A DNA stretch of 64,000 bases from Steinernema hermaphroditum (Eukaryota > Nematoda > Chromadorea > Rhabditida > Steinernematidae), in contig CM059621.1 of assembly GCA_030435675.1 (NCBI GenBank), forward strand, positions 11,594,001-11,658,000, read 5' to 3'. Each line of letters begins with the position of its first letter. Within the stretch, counting starts at the first letter, position 1. Below the pieces are notes generated by a model that had not been told where the DNA came from, ran no database searches, and saw only the letters and a list, made by a program, of their open reading frames with translations. Position numbers and translations under genes: made by a program. Shown here one piece after another: positions 11,624-25,684 of the stretch.

Positions 11624-14199
11624 TCACTTCAGCGTTTCTATTTTGTTGTCGAAGATTTCCATCAGAGCGTTGAACTTCAGGCGGCGATCTGGAGACATTC
11701 GGCGTTCCAAGAACGGTTGGTTCATGCGGATTTCTCGTAGCGCTTCTATACACTTGATGCAGCGGGCTTGACGCTCCTCGGCAGCCATGTTGACTCCGAT
11801 TTCGTTTGGATTCGTTGAGGCAGCTTGTCGCAGGAGATCACCAAAGGATGAGACAATTGTTTGTAATGCTTCGAGGCCAGCGTCGACGTACAGTTCGTTG
11901 CGGTCGGAGAGCACTTTCCGGAGATGCGACGCTATCCTGGAGCACAGCGAAATCGTCCACAGCTTAGGTTTCCCGTTTATTTTCCGAATCACTTCAGAAA
12001 GTAAAGCCGTATCACCCGTGTCAATCGCCTCTGCCAGAGTCTCATTGATTCCACGAGCTTGTAGTGTTCGCAGCAATGCGTTGATCTGCTTCAAGCGGCG
12101 ATCCAGGTTCGAGGTGACCTGTTCGTGTCCGCTGCGTGCGTTCATGATTATGGACGCGGCTGTGGCAGGGCCTGATGGTGATCGACTTGCCCTTCGCTGT
12201 GTCGGTGGGTGCACCGAAGAACGACGGGTGTTCGTTTTGGAGTGGCTTCTTGGCAGAGCTGACGACGATTTGCTAGTCTAAATCGATAAATTTAGCTACG
12301 ATAAGATCTAGAAGTGCTTACAGTACGACTGCGCGATGCCAAAAGAGGATTTGGCGCGCCTGGCAGAGGAGGCCGCTCTGCAACAAGCGACGCCGAAGCT
12401 CTCGCCTTCACATCCGCTTTTCGGTTAAACCGCGCATCTAAATCAGTCCATCAAAACATGAAAGCTGACAAGGAGATACCAGCTCCATGGGTAGGTACCC
12501 GACCTCGATTTGTCATGGTCGGACGAACCGGCTGCGAAAGAGCTGCACTAGAAACAGCGGCTGCACTCCGAGGACGAGAAAGCGGTCGTCCAATTGGAGG
12601 CTTGGGATTCGTGTTTGTTCGTGATGCCCTGTGCGCGGGCGACGAAGGCTGCGAAATGGGGACCAGGACGACGGAGAAACTGTCTTCAGGGGGCTTCAAT
12701 ACCATCTCCTCATCAACGGGCGATTCCAGCTCGTCCGTGTCCAAGGGGGAAGAAAGCGATTCAAAATCATCGGCAATTGATGCTTCCACGCTTGAAGGAG
12801 AAACGGCAAACTGCGACGCACTCAGAAGTGTCTGAAGAGATGGAATAAGCAAAACGAAGCGATGTTCATGGGAACGGAACGCACGAATCGTCGGAATCAA
12901 CTACTTCCCAGTCCACATCGAACCTTTGAAAACAGCGTTAGGCGTAAATAATTAGGATACATAGAAAGGGAGGAAGACCGTAAGTAAGAATAGCTAATGC
13001 GTTTTTTACGTTGCTAAGGGCAACGGAGAAATTTGGTGCTAAGTCGAGGAATGCCACCGACTTTCGCCCATCAATACCACGTGGCAACGACCATAATTTC
13101 CTCACCTCAAGCTCGATTTGTTTAACGGACCACGCAGTCGGTTCGTCAGAGTATCCGAGAGTCGTAATTATGGGAGAGGAGGCAGTGCGATCAACGCGCA
13201 TGTCCAGCGTAACGAAGTGCTCGGGATTCGCGGACGTTGAAACGAAACTGCAAATCTCGAATGGCTCGTAGCCAAAGGTGGAGATCCGAGTGTCCGTCGC
13301 TGCCAAAAGGAGGAAAGGGTAGGGCCGACCGGCAGCTTTGAGAGCAGCGGAGTGGCGGCAGTCGATGAATTGGAGACGGCGAATGGCACTATCGCAGGCG
13401 GAACTTTGGGAGACGCACTCGAGGGTGTCCATGTCCCAAAAGCTGACCACTCTGTCTTCGCAGCCGACAGCCAATAGCGCTTCCCCAATGTGAACGCACA
13501 TTTCCACTACCTACAAGTGCATTTTACTTTTAGCGTTTTAAAAAGGGCTACTGACTGGAGAGTTGGGTGCAAGCTCGTTCAGTACCCGGCGTGTCCTGAC
13601 GTCGTACATGATTATGGTATCGCCACCAACCGCTACCACATTGTCATCTGGCGACATGCAAACACAGCGTGTCATTGATGGCTTGGTGGGAAACTTCACG
13701 TCGCCGGGATAGTCGCGTGTGTCCCAGCTGCGCAGATTTCTGTCATCGCTGGTGGACATCCAACAGTAGGGATTCTTGTTGTATTGACATACCCCTCGGA
13801 CAGCACCATCGTGGATCAAATTTGATCGCTTTTCACGTCCTGAAATGGCGCGAAATCAGCAAATCAGCCATAAACAAATAGCAGCTATTTGATCTGTTTA
13901 ATTACTCACCAGAATGACTGTCGATTATCGTCATAACATTAGTAGCATAGGCGAACGCGCTTTGGTCGTTGCTGACAGCGCAACAAGTCACCGGCTGAGG
14001 TCCAACAGCAAGGTTCTAAATAGGAAAACATAAGTGAACACCAATTAATCGAAACTAATTACACGAAACGTGCTGACGCCATCGGGTACAGGGCTGTTGA
14101 TATCGTATGAATACTGGCAGAGCGGCAGTCCAAGAAGCGCAGATTTAGTGAGCGGCGCAAGCACGCCAACATTAGGTTGATCTCCTAACGGGTACTCAT
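11624..14199 (-). CDS. Katanin p80 (KATNB1)-like WD40/con80 protein, 5' end unresolved
   Basis: Regulatory subunit of the microtubule-severing enzyme katanin. The N-terminal half is WD40-like: VCMSPDDNVVAVGGDTIIMYD, LRSWDTRDYPGD, LLAVGCEDRVVSFWDMDT, then LLAATDTRISTFGYEPFE, which parallels the p80 propeller end. A Ser/Pro-rich linker (about 12300-12900) follows. The C-terminal con80 domain (11624-12150) contains KINGKPKLWTISLCSRIAS and LYVDAGLEALQTIVSSFGD, close to p80, and binds the AAA subunit p60 in known cases. At least eight exons with short introns. The leftmost exon found begins at 14199 and needs one base from an upstream exon (it reads DEYPLGDQPN if that base is G). The start codon was not located and may lie beyond 14.2 kb. 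Confidence 0.82.
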
Positions 14200-14202
14200 C
14201 TA

Positions 14203-15958
14203 AATGAATCAGGAGATTATTCACAGCGAACGGGCATATATAATATACAGATTATGTTCATACTCTTGCATCCGTTGAGATGAAGTTCGAATGGCTCTGA
14301 AATCGAACGAGTTTGTGAGATGAACGGAACATGGAGGAGCGAAAAGGTAAACAAAAGGAAACCCAAAGGAACATTCAAGCGAACAGCACAAGCCGCCATC
14401 CCCTAAATATTCACTCTCGCACAATCGACGAATCTCGCAGCCATATTATAAACAGGAATTCCAGAAACAACGAGATGAAAAGTACGTTGCAAATCGATAG
14501 CTCTCGATCTATGCAGAACAGCACGAAACTCGTAAATTTTAAAGCGGCGCGAATACGATCAATTCGCGTGAGTGGATGAACCACAAAAAGCCGCCAAAAA
14601 AGTGGATCAATGAACATCCGCTGCAGCTGAGCGACTCCAATTTCAATTTCTGACCACCAAATAAACGGCACCAGAACGGACGGAGATCGTACCGTGCTAA
14701 GCGGAGATGATGGGGCCTTTCAAAACGTTACGAATCGATCGAAGAAGCAGTGATTCATGCGATAATATATGATCACAAATTACGCCAGAAGCAGTCAGCC
14801 TAAAGTGTAAGAGCTAAAACCACGTGGCAGAACAAGTAATTCCCGAGCAAATATTGGCAAAGAATAAGAGACGGAAAGTGCGTTGTGTAATAAGCGGAAA
14901 GCTAACGGAGATGAAATCACATGAATAGGAACCATAAAGAGCACGAACATGGCAGTTTCCAAACGGGCGATTTTCAAAATTCTCGAGAGCCAGCAGCGCC
15001 GACGAAAACATCGTTAAATGGCGCCACCACTGGAGGGGAACGGAAGTGCAGTGCGAATAAGGAACCACCAAAAAGAAGCGCGGTAAATCAATAGAAGTGC
15101 AGGCGTTTATTGACTTTCGGTCGCGTTTGGTCGGAAGCTTTTAAGCGTCTTAACTCGGCACATCGCAAAACGTGACTATCCACACAAAAAACTGTTCCCA
15201 AGAGAGCGTGTAGTTATATATACAGGTTATCGAGGAAACTGGAGAACAAAATTACAAGAGAACATTCAGAACCAGATGCGAAAGCGTTGACGTCAGGCAG
15301 AAATATAACTACAGTTTTATTGGAATTTCAGAAATCAAATGCTCACTACAATGAGGATTTACAACGAATAATAGGGAAACGAAATAACATAAGCCTGCGA
15401 AGATTCGAAGCAAAAGTGAACAAAGTTCTCTGCAAAGATCAGCAAAAAAAAACGTGTACGCACGAAGATCAGTATGTTCCCGCGGTTCACCGAGTTCCAA
15501 GCGCTTCTAAACGTCCTCGAGCGCCTCTCGATACATGAAACACGATTACGAGCATGGGATTAGCGATAAACAGAGGAGCCTGACCCAATTCCCAGGAGTT
15601 GACAGCGCTGAACTCGGCGATCCATATCGGTCGTCGGCGGCGATCTCCCCATCGGCACTCGTTCGCGCAAGTCGCTCGCTGCGGGACCATCGATGGTCTA
15701 GACATGGCGATACAGACAGCAAAAAGCAGGTCGAAACTCGTTTGTTTTCTTTTTGAGTCAAGTTTCCTTTCAAAATCTCCTCACCGGAGCCGTGAGTAAA
15801 CAAGCCATGAGGCGGTGGAGGCGACGATTGACAGGCAAGGGCCGGCTTTTCGCTCTGAGGGTTCCAAATCAGATGGCGCAACCACAAAGTAAATAAAGTG
15901 TTGTACTCTAAGGTTCTGAGTAGCACGATTATCAGGATCACGAAAGAAGATTAAATTG
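14203..15958. other. intergenic, no gene supported
   Basis: About 1.75 kb, A-rich on the plus strand, between the katanin-like gene and the retrotransposon. Open frames are short, and none has a recognisable domain or a convincing exon structure. The first exon of the katanin-like gene may be hidden here. Confidence 0.45.
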
Positions 15959-18900
15959 TCGTTAGGATAGGATAGCGGTCGCTAGCGAGCGGTCGTGTGG
16001 TGCGATCGCTCTCCGCCCGGTCTCACGTCTGCCTAGCCGCCAACTGCTGACCGGTCGTTTTTTGCGTCCGTAAACCGGAAGAAAACGAGACCTCCTTGTC
16101 TTAGAAGCCCTGGAAAAGCAAAGACAAGTACGTTCCACCCTTAATCACCAACTAGTTGTAGGCACCCTCAATGTCAGGCGTCTTGCAACCCTGGAGAGAC
16201 TTCTCGAGCTTCAATATGACCTGGAAGGAGTACGCGTTGACATACTCGCCCTTACTGAATTCAGGTGGAAAGGAACCGGCGCTTTAGAACTACATGACTC
16301 GGACTTCGACCTATACTTCGCCGGACCCGAAGACAGCTCAGGAGCATCCGGTACCGGATTCCTCGTCCGCAAGCGCTATCAGAACAACGTCACACAGTTC
16401 CGAAGGATTAACGACAGAATCTCTGCATTAGATATGAGGTTTGGAAGGAAGCAGCTACAGTTCTTTGCAGTGTATGCGCCTCCATCGTCCGCCAGAACAA
16501 CTACTGCCGACAATGACGAGGTCGAAGAGGAAGTCGAATTCGAAATACTACTTGAAACGCTAAGAGATCAACTAGAAGCAGCGACATGCCCAATTCTCCT
16601 CGGAGACTTCAACTCAAAAATGGGTAAAAGGGATTTTATGGATGATAACGTTCTAGGAGAATACGGTTACGGAGAAAGAAACAACCGCGGTCAGCTCCTC
16701 GTAGAGATGTGCGCTGAATACAACCTGCGGTCCGTTAATTCGTTCTTCAAAACTCGCATAGGACGAAGATGGACTTGGATCTCACCGGACAGACGTACAA
16801 AAAACTGTATAGATTACATCCTGGCTCGGAAGAACATTCGATTCAAGTCGTCAGTCGTCCTCGGTAGACATTATGCCGGATCGGACCATCGACTTCTTCG
16901 TGCTGTAATGGAGCTCGAACGATCAGCCTCGGGAAGACCCAATCGGCAAAATCCTAAGAGTAAGTATCGCCTCAAACGTGATATTTTCCAGGCAGCTGTG
17001 GCCTCTCAGACAGCATCCAGAAACCCAGTCAACTACGAAGAAATAGTCGAAATTCTCCGCTATGCCGCTGAAGTTGCCAAGGAGCCTGTCCCCCAAGAGA
17101 AACGACTCACAGAGGCGACCAAAGCGCTCCTCCGCGAAAGGCATCACTTACGACGAACTCAAGACTCGCTTACTGATAGAATAGCTTTCACTGAATTCAG
17201 CAAGATGGTCCGCAGAGAAATCAGAAAAGACATCACGAACCACCACCGACAGCTGGTGGAAGAAGCGATCCAAGCCTCGCAAGGACTGCGAAAGATCCGA
17301 GAAAAAGTGGCAACCGGAAGAAGAAGAATAACGCATGTTCTTGATAAGGATGTTACCCTCTGTACGAGTAAGAGAGATATACACCGAGCCATCAAGACAT
17401 TCTATGACGACTTATATGCACAATCGGTAAGCTTTAATTACAGAGAAACGACGACTACAGAAGATTTCCCGGTGATTCTACAAGCAGAGGTTGAAGAGGC
17501 TTTAACCCAATTGAAGAACGGAAAAAGCCCCGGGGTCGACAAAATTACTGTGGACATGTTGAAGCTCGCCAAGAAAGATCTGCTTCCGATGCTGACGGAG
17601 CTCTTCAATAGATGCATCCGTCGCTGCGAGATCCCAAAAACGATGGCAGATTCGACAACAATACTCATCCACAAGAAAGGAGACGCTCTGCAAATCAAAA
17701 ACTATCGCCCTATATCACTGCTCTCGGCGATCTACAAACTGTTCACCAAAGTCATCAACCAGCGAATCGAAAAGATATTAGATGAAGCACAGGAGGAGGA
17801 GCAAGCCGGCTTCCGGAAAAATTACTCAACCACGGACCATCTACACGCAATAAACGAGCTATTCGAGCGCTCACGTGAGTACCGAGTCCCCTTGTGTATT
17901 GCGTTTGTAGATTACGAAAAAGCGTTCGATTCGGTAGAGGTTAACGCAGTATGGACCGCTCTACAAGAACAGGGCGTCCCTGCTCAAATTGTGGCAATTA
18001 TGCGAAGGATCTACCGCGATGCCAAGTCTCATATCCGAATAGGAGAAGACCTAGTGCAAATCAACATCCGCCGAGGAGTCCGTCAAGGCGATGTTATAAG
18101 CCCCAAATTGTTCACCGCAACACTGGAAAGCGTCTTCAGAAGGTTGAGATGGGATGAATACGGCATAAACATCAACGGAAAAAGACTGAACAACCTCCGA
18201 TTTGCCGACGACATTGCACTCATCGCCAACTCGCAGGATGAGCTTCAGAAAATGATAAACGAGCTCAGCGAAGAATCCCGAAAGTTTGGATTGAAGATCA
18301 ACGAGGCAAAGACCAAAATCATGGCACAGGAGGAACTCGACATCCGCCTGAATGGTGTGAGTTTGGAACACGTCGAAAGCTTTGTTTATTTAGGGCAAGA
18401 AATCCAACTGATCCGCAACAGTAGAAAAGAGACCAACCGTCGAATAAGTTCGGGATGGAATGCCTTTCGACAACACAGAGTCTTCTTGACATCGTCATCA
18501 GTGGAAATGAAGTGGAAGAGAAGATTGTTCGATATGTGCATCCTCCCGGCGATGATTTACGGTTCAGAAACCTGGGCTTTGACCAAATATATGAAAAAGA
18601 GACTAGCGGCAGCACAAAGGAGGATGGAACGAAGGATACTCGGAGTAAGACATTTAGACCGGAAAACAAATGAATGGATCCGAGGAGTAACAAAGGTGAA
18701 AGACGTCAACGAGGAAGCAACGAAGAGGAAATGGAAGTTTGCCTGGAACATGGCGAACCGCCCTGTGAATCGCGATAAATGGTCTACTTTGATTTCAGAA
18801 TGGAGACCACCAACAAAGCGGCCGCTAGGAAGACCGAGAATACGTTGGAGAGATGACATCGTGAAGACCATAGGAACCCAGCGCTGGCAGGCTGCGGCGA

Positions 18901-19300
18901 GAAGTGAGTCGATCTCATCTTGGTGCCGCAGGGGAAACCAATCGCTCTAACGCTCCTCCTGGCTGAGCCAACGATTCTTTCGAAGGTGACCGTCTCCGCG
19001 GCTAGATGAGGCCACCCGTGACTGTTCAGTAGGTCTTGGTCACTCACCACTGACTTCACATAGGGGACACTAATAAGGCTGAAGTTCTGATGGCTTCCAG
19101 CGGCAGTGCCTGGACTGGACAAAAGAACAAGCCAGATGAAGAAAACTGAAGCTGGTGTTGTGCCAACATCAACATCTTCCGATGCCCGAGACTTGAAGCC
19201 GTGACGCCTAGGAGAAGCCGAGCGTGAATGAGGTCCCACATACTCGATTGGTGATTATATGCGGGTGCAACTTTGCGTAAGCTTAAGATATTGCAAATAA
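15959..19300 (+). mobile_element. Non-LTR (LINE) retrotransposon, APE-type endonuclease
   Basis: A retrotransposon whose single long open frame spans endonuclease and reverse transcriptase. The 5' limit is uncertain; the GC-rich stretch from about 15960 (GGATAGCGGTCGCTAGCG) differs from the AT-rich flank and may be its 5' untranslated part. The 3' limit is set near 19300, where an A-rich tract (AATAAAATTCAAAAATC) follows about 350 bases of 3' sequence. No long terminal repeats were seen. Target-site duplications could not be identified. The organisation (APE endonuclease plus RT in one frame, basic C-terminus with RPLGRPRIRWRDDI) resembles RTE-like elements, but the clade is not settled. Confidence 0.85.
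16074..18950 (+). CDS. LINE endonuclease/reverse transcriptase polyprotein
   Basis: Open frame of 958 codons with no internal stop after the TAA at 16071. N-terminal APE-like endonuclease: GTLNVRRL, DILALTEFRW, ILLGDFNSKMG (catalytic DFN) and GSDHRLLRAVM (SDH). Reverse transcriptase: LKNGKSPGVDKITVDML, NYRPISLLSAIYKLFTKV, FVDYEKAFDSVEV, RRGVRQGDVISPKLF and the catalytic FADDIAL (about 18200), with Phe in place of the usual Tyr of YxDD. The C-terminus resembles other animal LINEs (YGSETWALTKYMKKRL, WRDDIVKTIG). The first in-frame ATG is at 16434, inside the endonuclease, so start codon use is unclear: 5' truncation, a non-ATG start or a spliced leader exon are possible. Open throughout, which suggests recent activity. 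Confidence 0.9.
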   Translation, partial: TGRKRDLLVLEALEKQRQVRSTLNHQLVVGTLNVRRLATLERLLELQYDLEGVRVDILALTEFRWKGTGALELHDSDFDLYFAGPEDSSGASGTGFLVRKRYQNNVTQFRRINDRISALDMRFGRKQLQFFAVYAPPSSARTTTADNDEVEEEVEFEILLETLRDQLEAATCPILLGDFNSKMGKRDFMDDNVLGEYGYGERNNRGQLLVEMCAEYNLRSVNSFFKTRIGRRWTWISPDRRTKNCIDYILARKNIRFKSSVVLGRHYAGSDHRLLRAVMELERSASGRPNRQNPKSKYRLKRDIFQAAVASQTASRNPVNYEEIVEILRYAAEVAKEPVPQEKRLTEATKALLRERHHLRRTQDSLTDRIAFTEFSKMVRREIRKDITNHHRQLVEEAIQASQGLRKIREKVATGRRRITHVLDKDVTLCTSKRDIHRAIKTFYDDLYAQSVSFNYRETTTTEDFPVILQAEVEEALTQLKNGKSPGVDKITVDMLKLAKKDLLPMLTELFNRCIRRCEIPKTMADSTTILIHKKGDALQIKNYRPISLLSAIYKLFTKVINQRIEKILDEAQEEEQAGFRKNYSTTDHLHAINELFERSREYRVPLCIAFVDYEKAFDSVEVNAVWTALQEQGVPAQIVAIMRRIYRDAKSHIRIGEDLVQINIRRGVRQGDVISPKLFTATLESVFRRLRWDEYGININGKRLNNLRFADDIALIANSQDELQKMINELSEESRKFGLKINEAKTKIMAQEELDIRLNGVSLEHVESFVYLGQEIQLIRNSRKETNRRISSGWNAFRQHRVFLTSSSVEMKWKRRLFDMCILPAMIYGSETWALTKYMKKRLAAAQRRMERRILGVRHLDRKTNEWIRGVTKVKDVNEEATKRKWKFAWNMANRPVNRDKWSTLISEWRPPTKRPLGRPRIRWRDDIVKTIGTQRWQAAARSESISSWCRRGNQSL

Positions 19301-20052
19301 AATTCAAAAATCAGAGATAAGACGTGCCGGATTTGCCGAAGTTCTTAGCTTTTTATGCGTTTGTTGGCGCGTTCGAGAGGTTTCATGCATTAGCAATGAA
19401 ATTTTCGGGACAAATAGAGACTTTTCATTAAGCGTTGTGTTTATATAGCATTGAACAGCATCAAATATGTGACCGGAAAGCACAGTGACAGCCGGTAGAC
19501 AAATGGATTACGGTAGTTTGCAGCACGGTAACCAAGGTCAAAAAGAAATGATTAACAATTCGGACATTCAACTTTTTCGGACAACAATTCGGTTTTGCTA
19601 TCAGTCATTTGGTTCAAATATTGGACTGAATTCGACCCAAGACCTGCAGACAGCTAAGTGGGCAGGGAAAAAGCCCAAAAATGATCAATAGGTATATATG
19701 TAGGGTGTGTGATGCTCTAGCCGATACGTGTGGTATTTCAACTCGGGCTGATTTTTTTTTCTATTTTTCAGCCTTTTTTCGAAATAGCCCACCCATTTGT
19801 GTTTTTCCGTTGTAATTGTTTGTGAACGTGACTAAATCGACACATGCACTTTATTCTGTCTGAGTCTAGATGTGCAGCGTTCCAGACAGAAAAATCATGT
19901 CCCCTCTCTTTGACGGCGTTCATTTGCTACGGCAGCGGTAAGTCCGGTCGGTCGCGTGATCCCGAAGGCCTTGTTCCCCAACAGAAGCAGGTAACGTCGC
20001 TTCCCTAAGCCAGTTGCATCTCTTCGTCCCAGTCTCACCACAGCAAACGACA
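19301..20052. other. intergenic, no gene supported
   Basis: About 750 AT-rich bases between the LINE and the repeat-protein gene. It ends with a T-run (about 19751) and the presumed promoter of the next gene. Nothing else recognised. Confidence 0.4.
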
Positions 20053-22932
20053 ATGCTCGGTGCGTCGGAAGAAGCGCCGGCACTGCTTCTCGTTCAACTG
20101 GTGATCGCGTTCTTCGGAATCGCCACAGCCGTCGTCACCCTCCCGGGATGTAAAGGAAACACTGGGAAGAAGGTAAATGCGGCTACTCGTTCCTCGATGA
20201 CATTGTTGTTTCAGAAGGTGAAGGCTTCCAAGAAGAGTCAGAAGGAAAAGAGCAGAAACGGTGGAGAGCCTGCAGGCCCTTCGGGTGGTGAAGGAGCTTC
20301 AGAAAAGGGCGCTCCCAGTGGGGCACCAAACGATGCTAGTGCACCACCAAACGCTCCGAACGCTGCTGCAAACGCTCCGAAACCGCCAGAGCAGGGAGGG
20401 ATTGCGGGAACTCACGACCCGAACTACCAGACGATGGCCGGACTCGGCAATGATGCTTTCGGACAAAATAAGGGGCCCGCTGCTCCGGCCGCTGCAGCCC
20501 CAGCGGCTGCTCCTGCTCCTGCTGCGGCTGCCCCAGCTGCTCCAGCAGCTGCTGCCACGGGTCCTAAGGCTCCCACTGCTGGCGGAATAGCAGGAACTCA
20601 CGATCCTAATTATCAGGTTACAACTATTTTAGAATCGCTGGTGGAAATATTTCCTTCAGACTTTGGCGGGAATGGGAGGCGAGTGCTTCGGTGCTGACAA
20701 GAAGCCAGCTGGGGGAGGTGGCGCTGCTCCTGCTGCCGCTGCCCCTGCTGCCTCGGGCCCCAAAGCCCCTGCTGCTGGAGGAATCGCTGGTACTCACGAT
20801 CCCAACTATCAAACGCTGGCGGGAATGGGAGGCGAGTGCTTCGGTGCTGACAAGAAGGCAGCTGGGGGAGGTGCCGCTGCCCCTGCTGCCTCGGGCCCCA
20901 AAGCCCCTGCTGCTGGAGGAGTCGCTGGTACTCACGATCCCAACTATCAAACGCTGGCTGGAATGGGAGGCGAGTGCTTCGGTGCTGACAAGAAGGCAGC
21001 TGGTGGAGGTGCCGCTGCCCCTGCTGCCTCGGGCCCCAAAGCCCCTGCTGCCGGGGGGGTCGCTGGTACTCACGATCCTAACTATCAGGTTCGACTACTT
21101 TATAATTACCGATGAAAATATTGCTTTCAGACGCTGGCAGGGGTGGGAGGCGACTGCTTCGGTGCTGACAAGAAGGGAGGTGGAGGAGGTGCTGCGAAGG
21201 CTGCTGGAGAAGCTCCCAAAGCTCCTGCTGCTGGAGGAGTCGCTGGTACTCACGATCCGAACTACCAGACGCTTGCAGGACTGGGAGGCGACTGCTTTGG
21301 TGCTGACAAGAAGGGAGGTGGAGGAGGTGCTGCGAAGGCTGCTGGAGAAACTCCCAAAGCTCCTGCTGCTGGAGGAGTCGCTGGTACTCACGATCCGAAC
21401 TACCAGACGCTTGCAGGACTGGGAGGCGACTGCTTTGGTGCTGATAAAAAGGGAGGTGGAGGAGGTGCGAAAGCTCCTGCTGCTGGAGCTCCGAAGCCTG
21501 GGGCTCCGGGGGTTGCTGGAACACATGACCCCAACTACCAAACTCTTGCTGGAGTCGCTGGTGACTGTTTTGGAGCTGACAAAAAGGGAGGTGGAGGAGG
21601 TGCGAAAGCTCCAGCTGCTGGAGCTCCGAAGCCTGGGGCCCCGGGGGTTGCTGGAACACATGACCCCAACTACCAAACTCTTGCTGGAGTCGCTGGTGAC
21701 TGTTTTGGAGCTGACAAAAAGGGAGGTGGAGGAGGAGGAGCGGGTCCGAAAGCCCCTGACAACAAAGATGCAAAGGTAAACTCCTGGAAATGGATTTAAA
21801 AAAAAGTTTCTGTGGCATTCAGGCCGGCACTCATGACCCGAACTATCAAACCCTCGCTGGAGTGGCTGGAGACTGTTTTGGAGCCGATAAGAAAGGTGGT
21901 GGTGGTGGTGGTGGAAAAGGTGGTCCGAAAACTCCTGAGAACAAGGATGCAAAGGTACAAACTGTTGTGAATCTTACATGTTGAACGTGATATCGTTTAG
22001 GCTGGAACTCACGACCCGAACTACCAAACCCTTGCTGGGGTGGCCGGAGACTGTTTCGGAGCCGATAAGAAAGGTGGTGGTGGTGGTGGAGGTGGTCCGA
22101 AAGCCCCTGATAACAAGGATGCTAAGGTGCAGTCTGTTGCAATTCCCGGTTATTGAATGTTATGTTATTTAGGCCGGAACTCATGACCCGAACTACCAGA
22201 CCCTCGCTGGAGTGGCCGGAGACTGCTTCGGAGCCGATAAGAAGGGGGGTGGTGGTGGTGGCAAAGGTGGCCCTAAAGCACCTGACAACAAGGATGCCAA
22301 GGTCGGAGCTGTTATAACTTCCGTATATTAAATGTGGTGTCGTTTAGGCTGGGACTCATGACCCGAACTATCAAACCCTTGCTGGAGTTGCTGGAGACTG
22401 CTTCGGAGCCGACAAGAAAGGCGGTGGAGGTAAAGGTGGCCCTAAAGCACCTGACAACAAGGATGCCAAGGTCGGAGCTGTTATATCTTCCGTATATTAA
22501 ATGTGGTGTCGTTTAGGCTGGGACTCATGACCCGAACTATCAAACCCTTGCTGGAGTTGCTGGAGACTGCTTCGGAGCCGACAAGAAAGGCGGTGGAGGT
22601 AAAGGTGGCCCTAAAGCACCTGACAACAAGGATGCCAAGGTCGGAGCTGTTATATCTTCCGTATATTAAATGTGGTGTCGTTTAGGCTGGTACTCATGAC
22701 CCGAACTATCAAACCCTTGCTGGAGTTGCTGGAGACTGTTTCGGAGCCGACAAGAAAGGCGGTGGAGGTAAAGGTGGTCCAAAAACTCCTGAGAACAAGG
22801 ATGCAAAGGTAGAAGCTGTTATGACTCTCGCATTTTGAACGTGGTATAATTTAGGCTGGAACGCATGACCCTAACTACCAAACCCTCGCTGGAGTGGCCG
22901 GAGACTGCTTCGGAGCCGATAAAAAAAAATAA
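20053..22932 (+). CDS. Repeat protein with about 16 THDPNYQ units
   Basis: Not assigned to a known family. The start MLGASEEAPALLLVQLVIAFF gives one hydrophobic N-terminal segment (signal or anchor), then a Lys-rich stretch (KKVKASKKSQKEKSR) and a Pro/Ala/Asn-rich spacer. The rest is about 16 copies of AGTHDPNYQTLAGVAGDCFG followed by ADKK and a Gly-rich linker, usually with one Cys per unit. Early units are linked by Ala/Pro-rich spacers and lie several to an exon; from 21823 each unit is its own exon ending PKAPDNKDAK, with 46-47-base introns. Splicing was traced: introns 20173-20214, 20617-20659, about 21089-21130, 21776-21822, then six near-regular ones. The last unit ends ADKKK. Function unknown; a secreted or membrane-anchored structural protein is plausible. 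Confidence 0.85.
21823..22920 (+). repeat. Tandem array of exon-plus-intron units (about 169-178 bp)
   Basis: Seven consecutive units, each one repeat exon plus, except the last, one 46-base intron. Two neighbouring units (starting about 22349 and 22518) are a 169-base tandem duplication whose open frames translate identically; introns differ from the preceding one at a single noticed base. Introns of all units keep the same pattern (GTCGGAGCTGTTATA... ...GTTTAG), so the whole exon-intron block was the unit of duplication. Confidence 0.85.
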
Positions 22933-22960
22933 CAACCGTTGTTTTCCAATTGGAGATGGT

Positions 22961-22966
22961 AATAAA
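22961..22966 (+). terminator. poly(A) signal of the repeat-protein gene
   Basis: AATAAA 29 bases after the stop codon of the THDPNYQ repeat gene. Confidence 0.55.
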
Positions 22967-23222
22967 CGGAACTGTTTATTTGTTCAAAATAGGGTATTCG
23001 GAGGTCTACCATAAAGGGACGAGAACATGCTTTTTCGCACAGACAGATATCTAAGTATTTGTCTAGGAGTGGATTTTTTTGGCTTCTGGATCGTTTGTAG
23101 GATCAACTCCTCGGAAGAGCATTAGAACATCAAAAACAATCCATTTAGCGTTTGGGACAAATAAATTTATTCTTGTACACGATGAATTAGAAGCACAACG
23201 ACTGCTTTCACCCGGAGATGGG

Positions 23223-25172
<1,950 letters not shown>

Positions 25173-25684
25173 ACCTGAGGCATCTGGGTACTCGATCTGC
25201 ATGGCGGCGGCGGATCCGGTGCGCAGAAGGGACCTCGAGGCGGCGGTGGAGGGCATCGGGATTCGGCAGCAGTGGCGACGTCCCAATTAACACTCCAGCC
25301 GCGTCGCCAGGGGCGTCCCCGGGGATCGGCACCTCCGCTCCCTCCCCCCGACTGACCTGCCAGTTGACTCGCCACTTCGCCGTCTCATCTTCCGCGCAAA
25401 CAAAAACAGACGTCGCCGTCGCTGGTGGTCGCCATATAATTGGCTTAAGCACATCATTGTGGCCGGCCCCATCGATTGTCTCCCAGCTCGATTTCTTTGC
25501 GTCTTCTTCAATTTGCCCCAATTAGGGGAGCGCGGCCCTCACCACTATTTTTAGCGTTCCTCGGCCCCGAAAAGGCAATAAACTTTATCTAGAACTCACA
25601 GTAGTCGGAACAAGGCTTGCAAACAACCATATACACATTATTTCAACAAGAACATTCAAGACAGTAACACGGATTAGTGGTCTT
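25173..25684. other. intergenic, upstream of the K2P channel
   Basis: About 510 bases. An open frame continues in frame with the channel (up to about 25521) but has no channel-like content and may be promoter or first-exon sequence. No other gene was supported. Confidence 0.4.

Noticed and set aside
14411..14671. Minus-strand frame as the missing first exon of the katanin-like gene
   Set aside because: Hydrophobic content unlike a WD40 start, and the exon end does not supply the single base the next exon needs.
20624..21952. Long minus-strand frames (Ser/His/Leu-rich) opposite the repeat gene
   Set aside because: They are mirror translations of the tandem repeat; their repetitiveness comes from the plus-strand exons.
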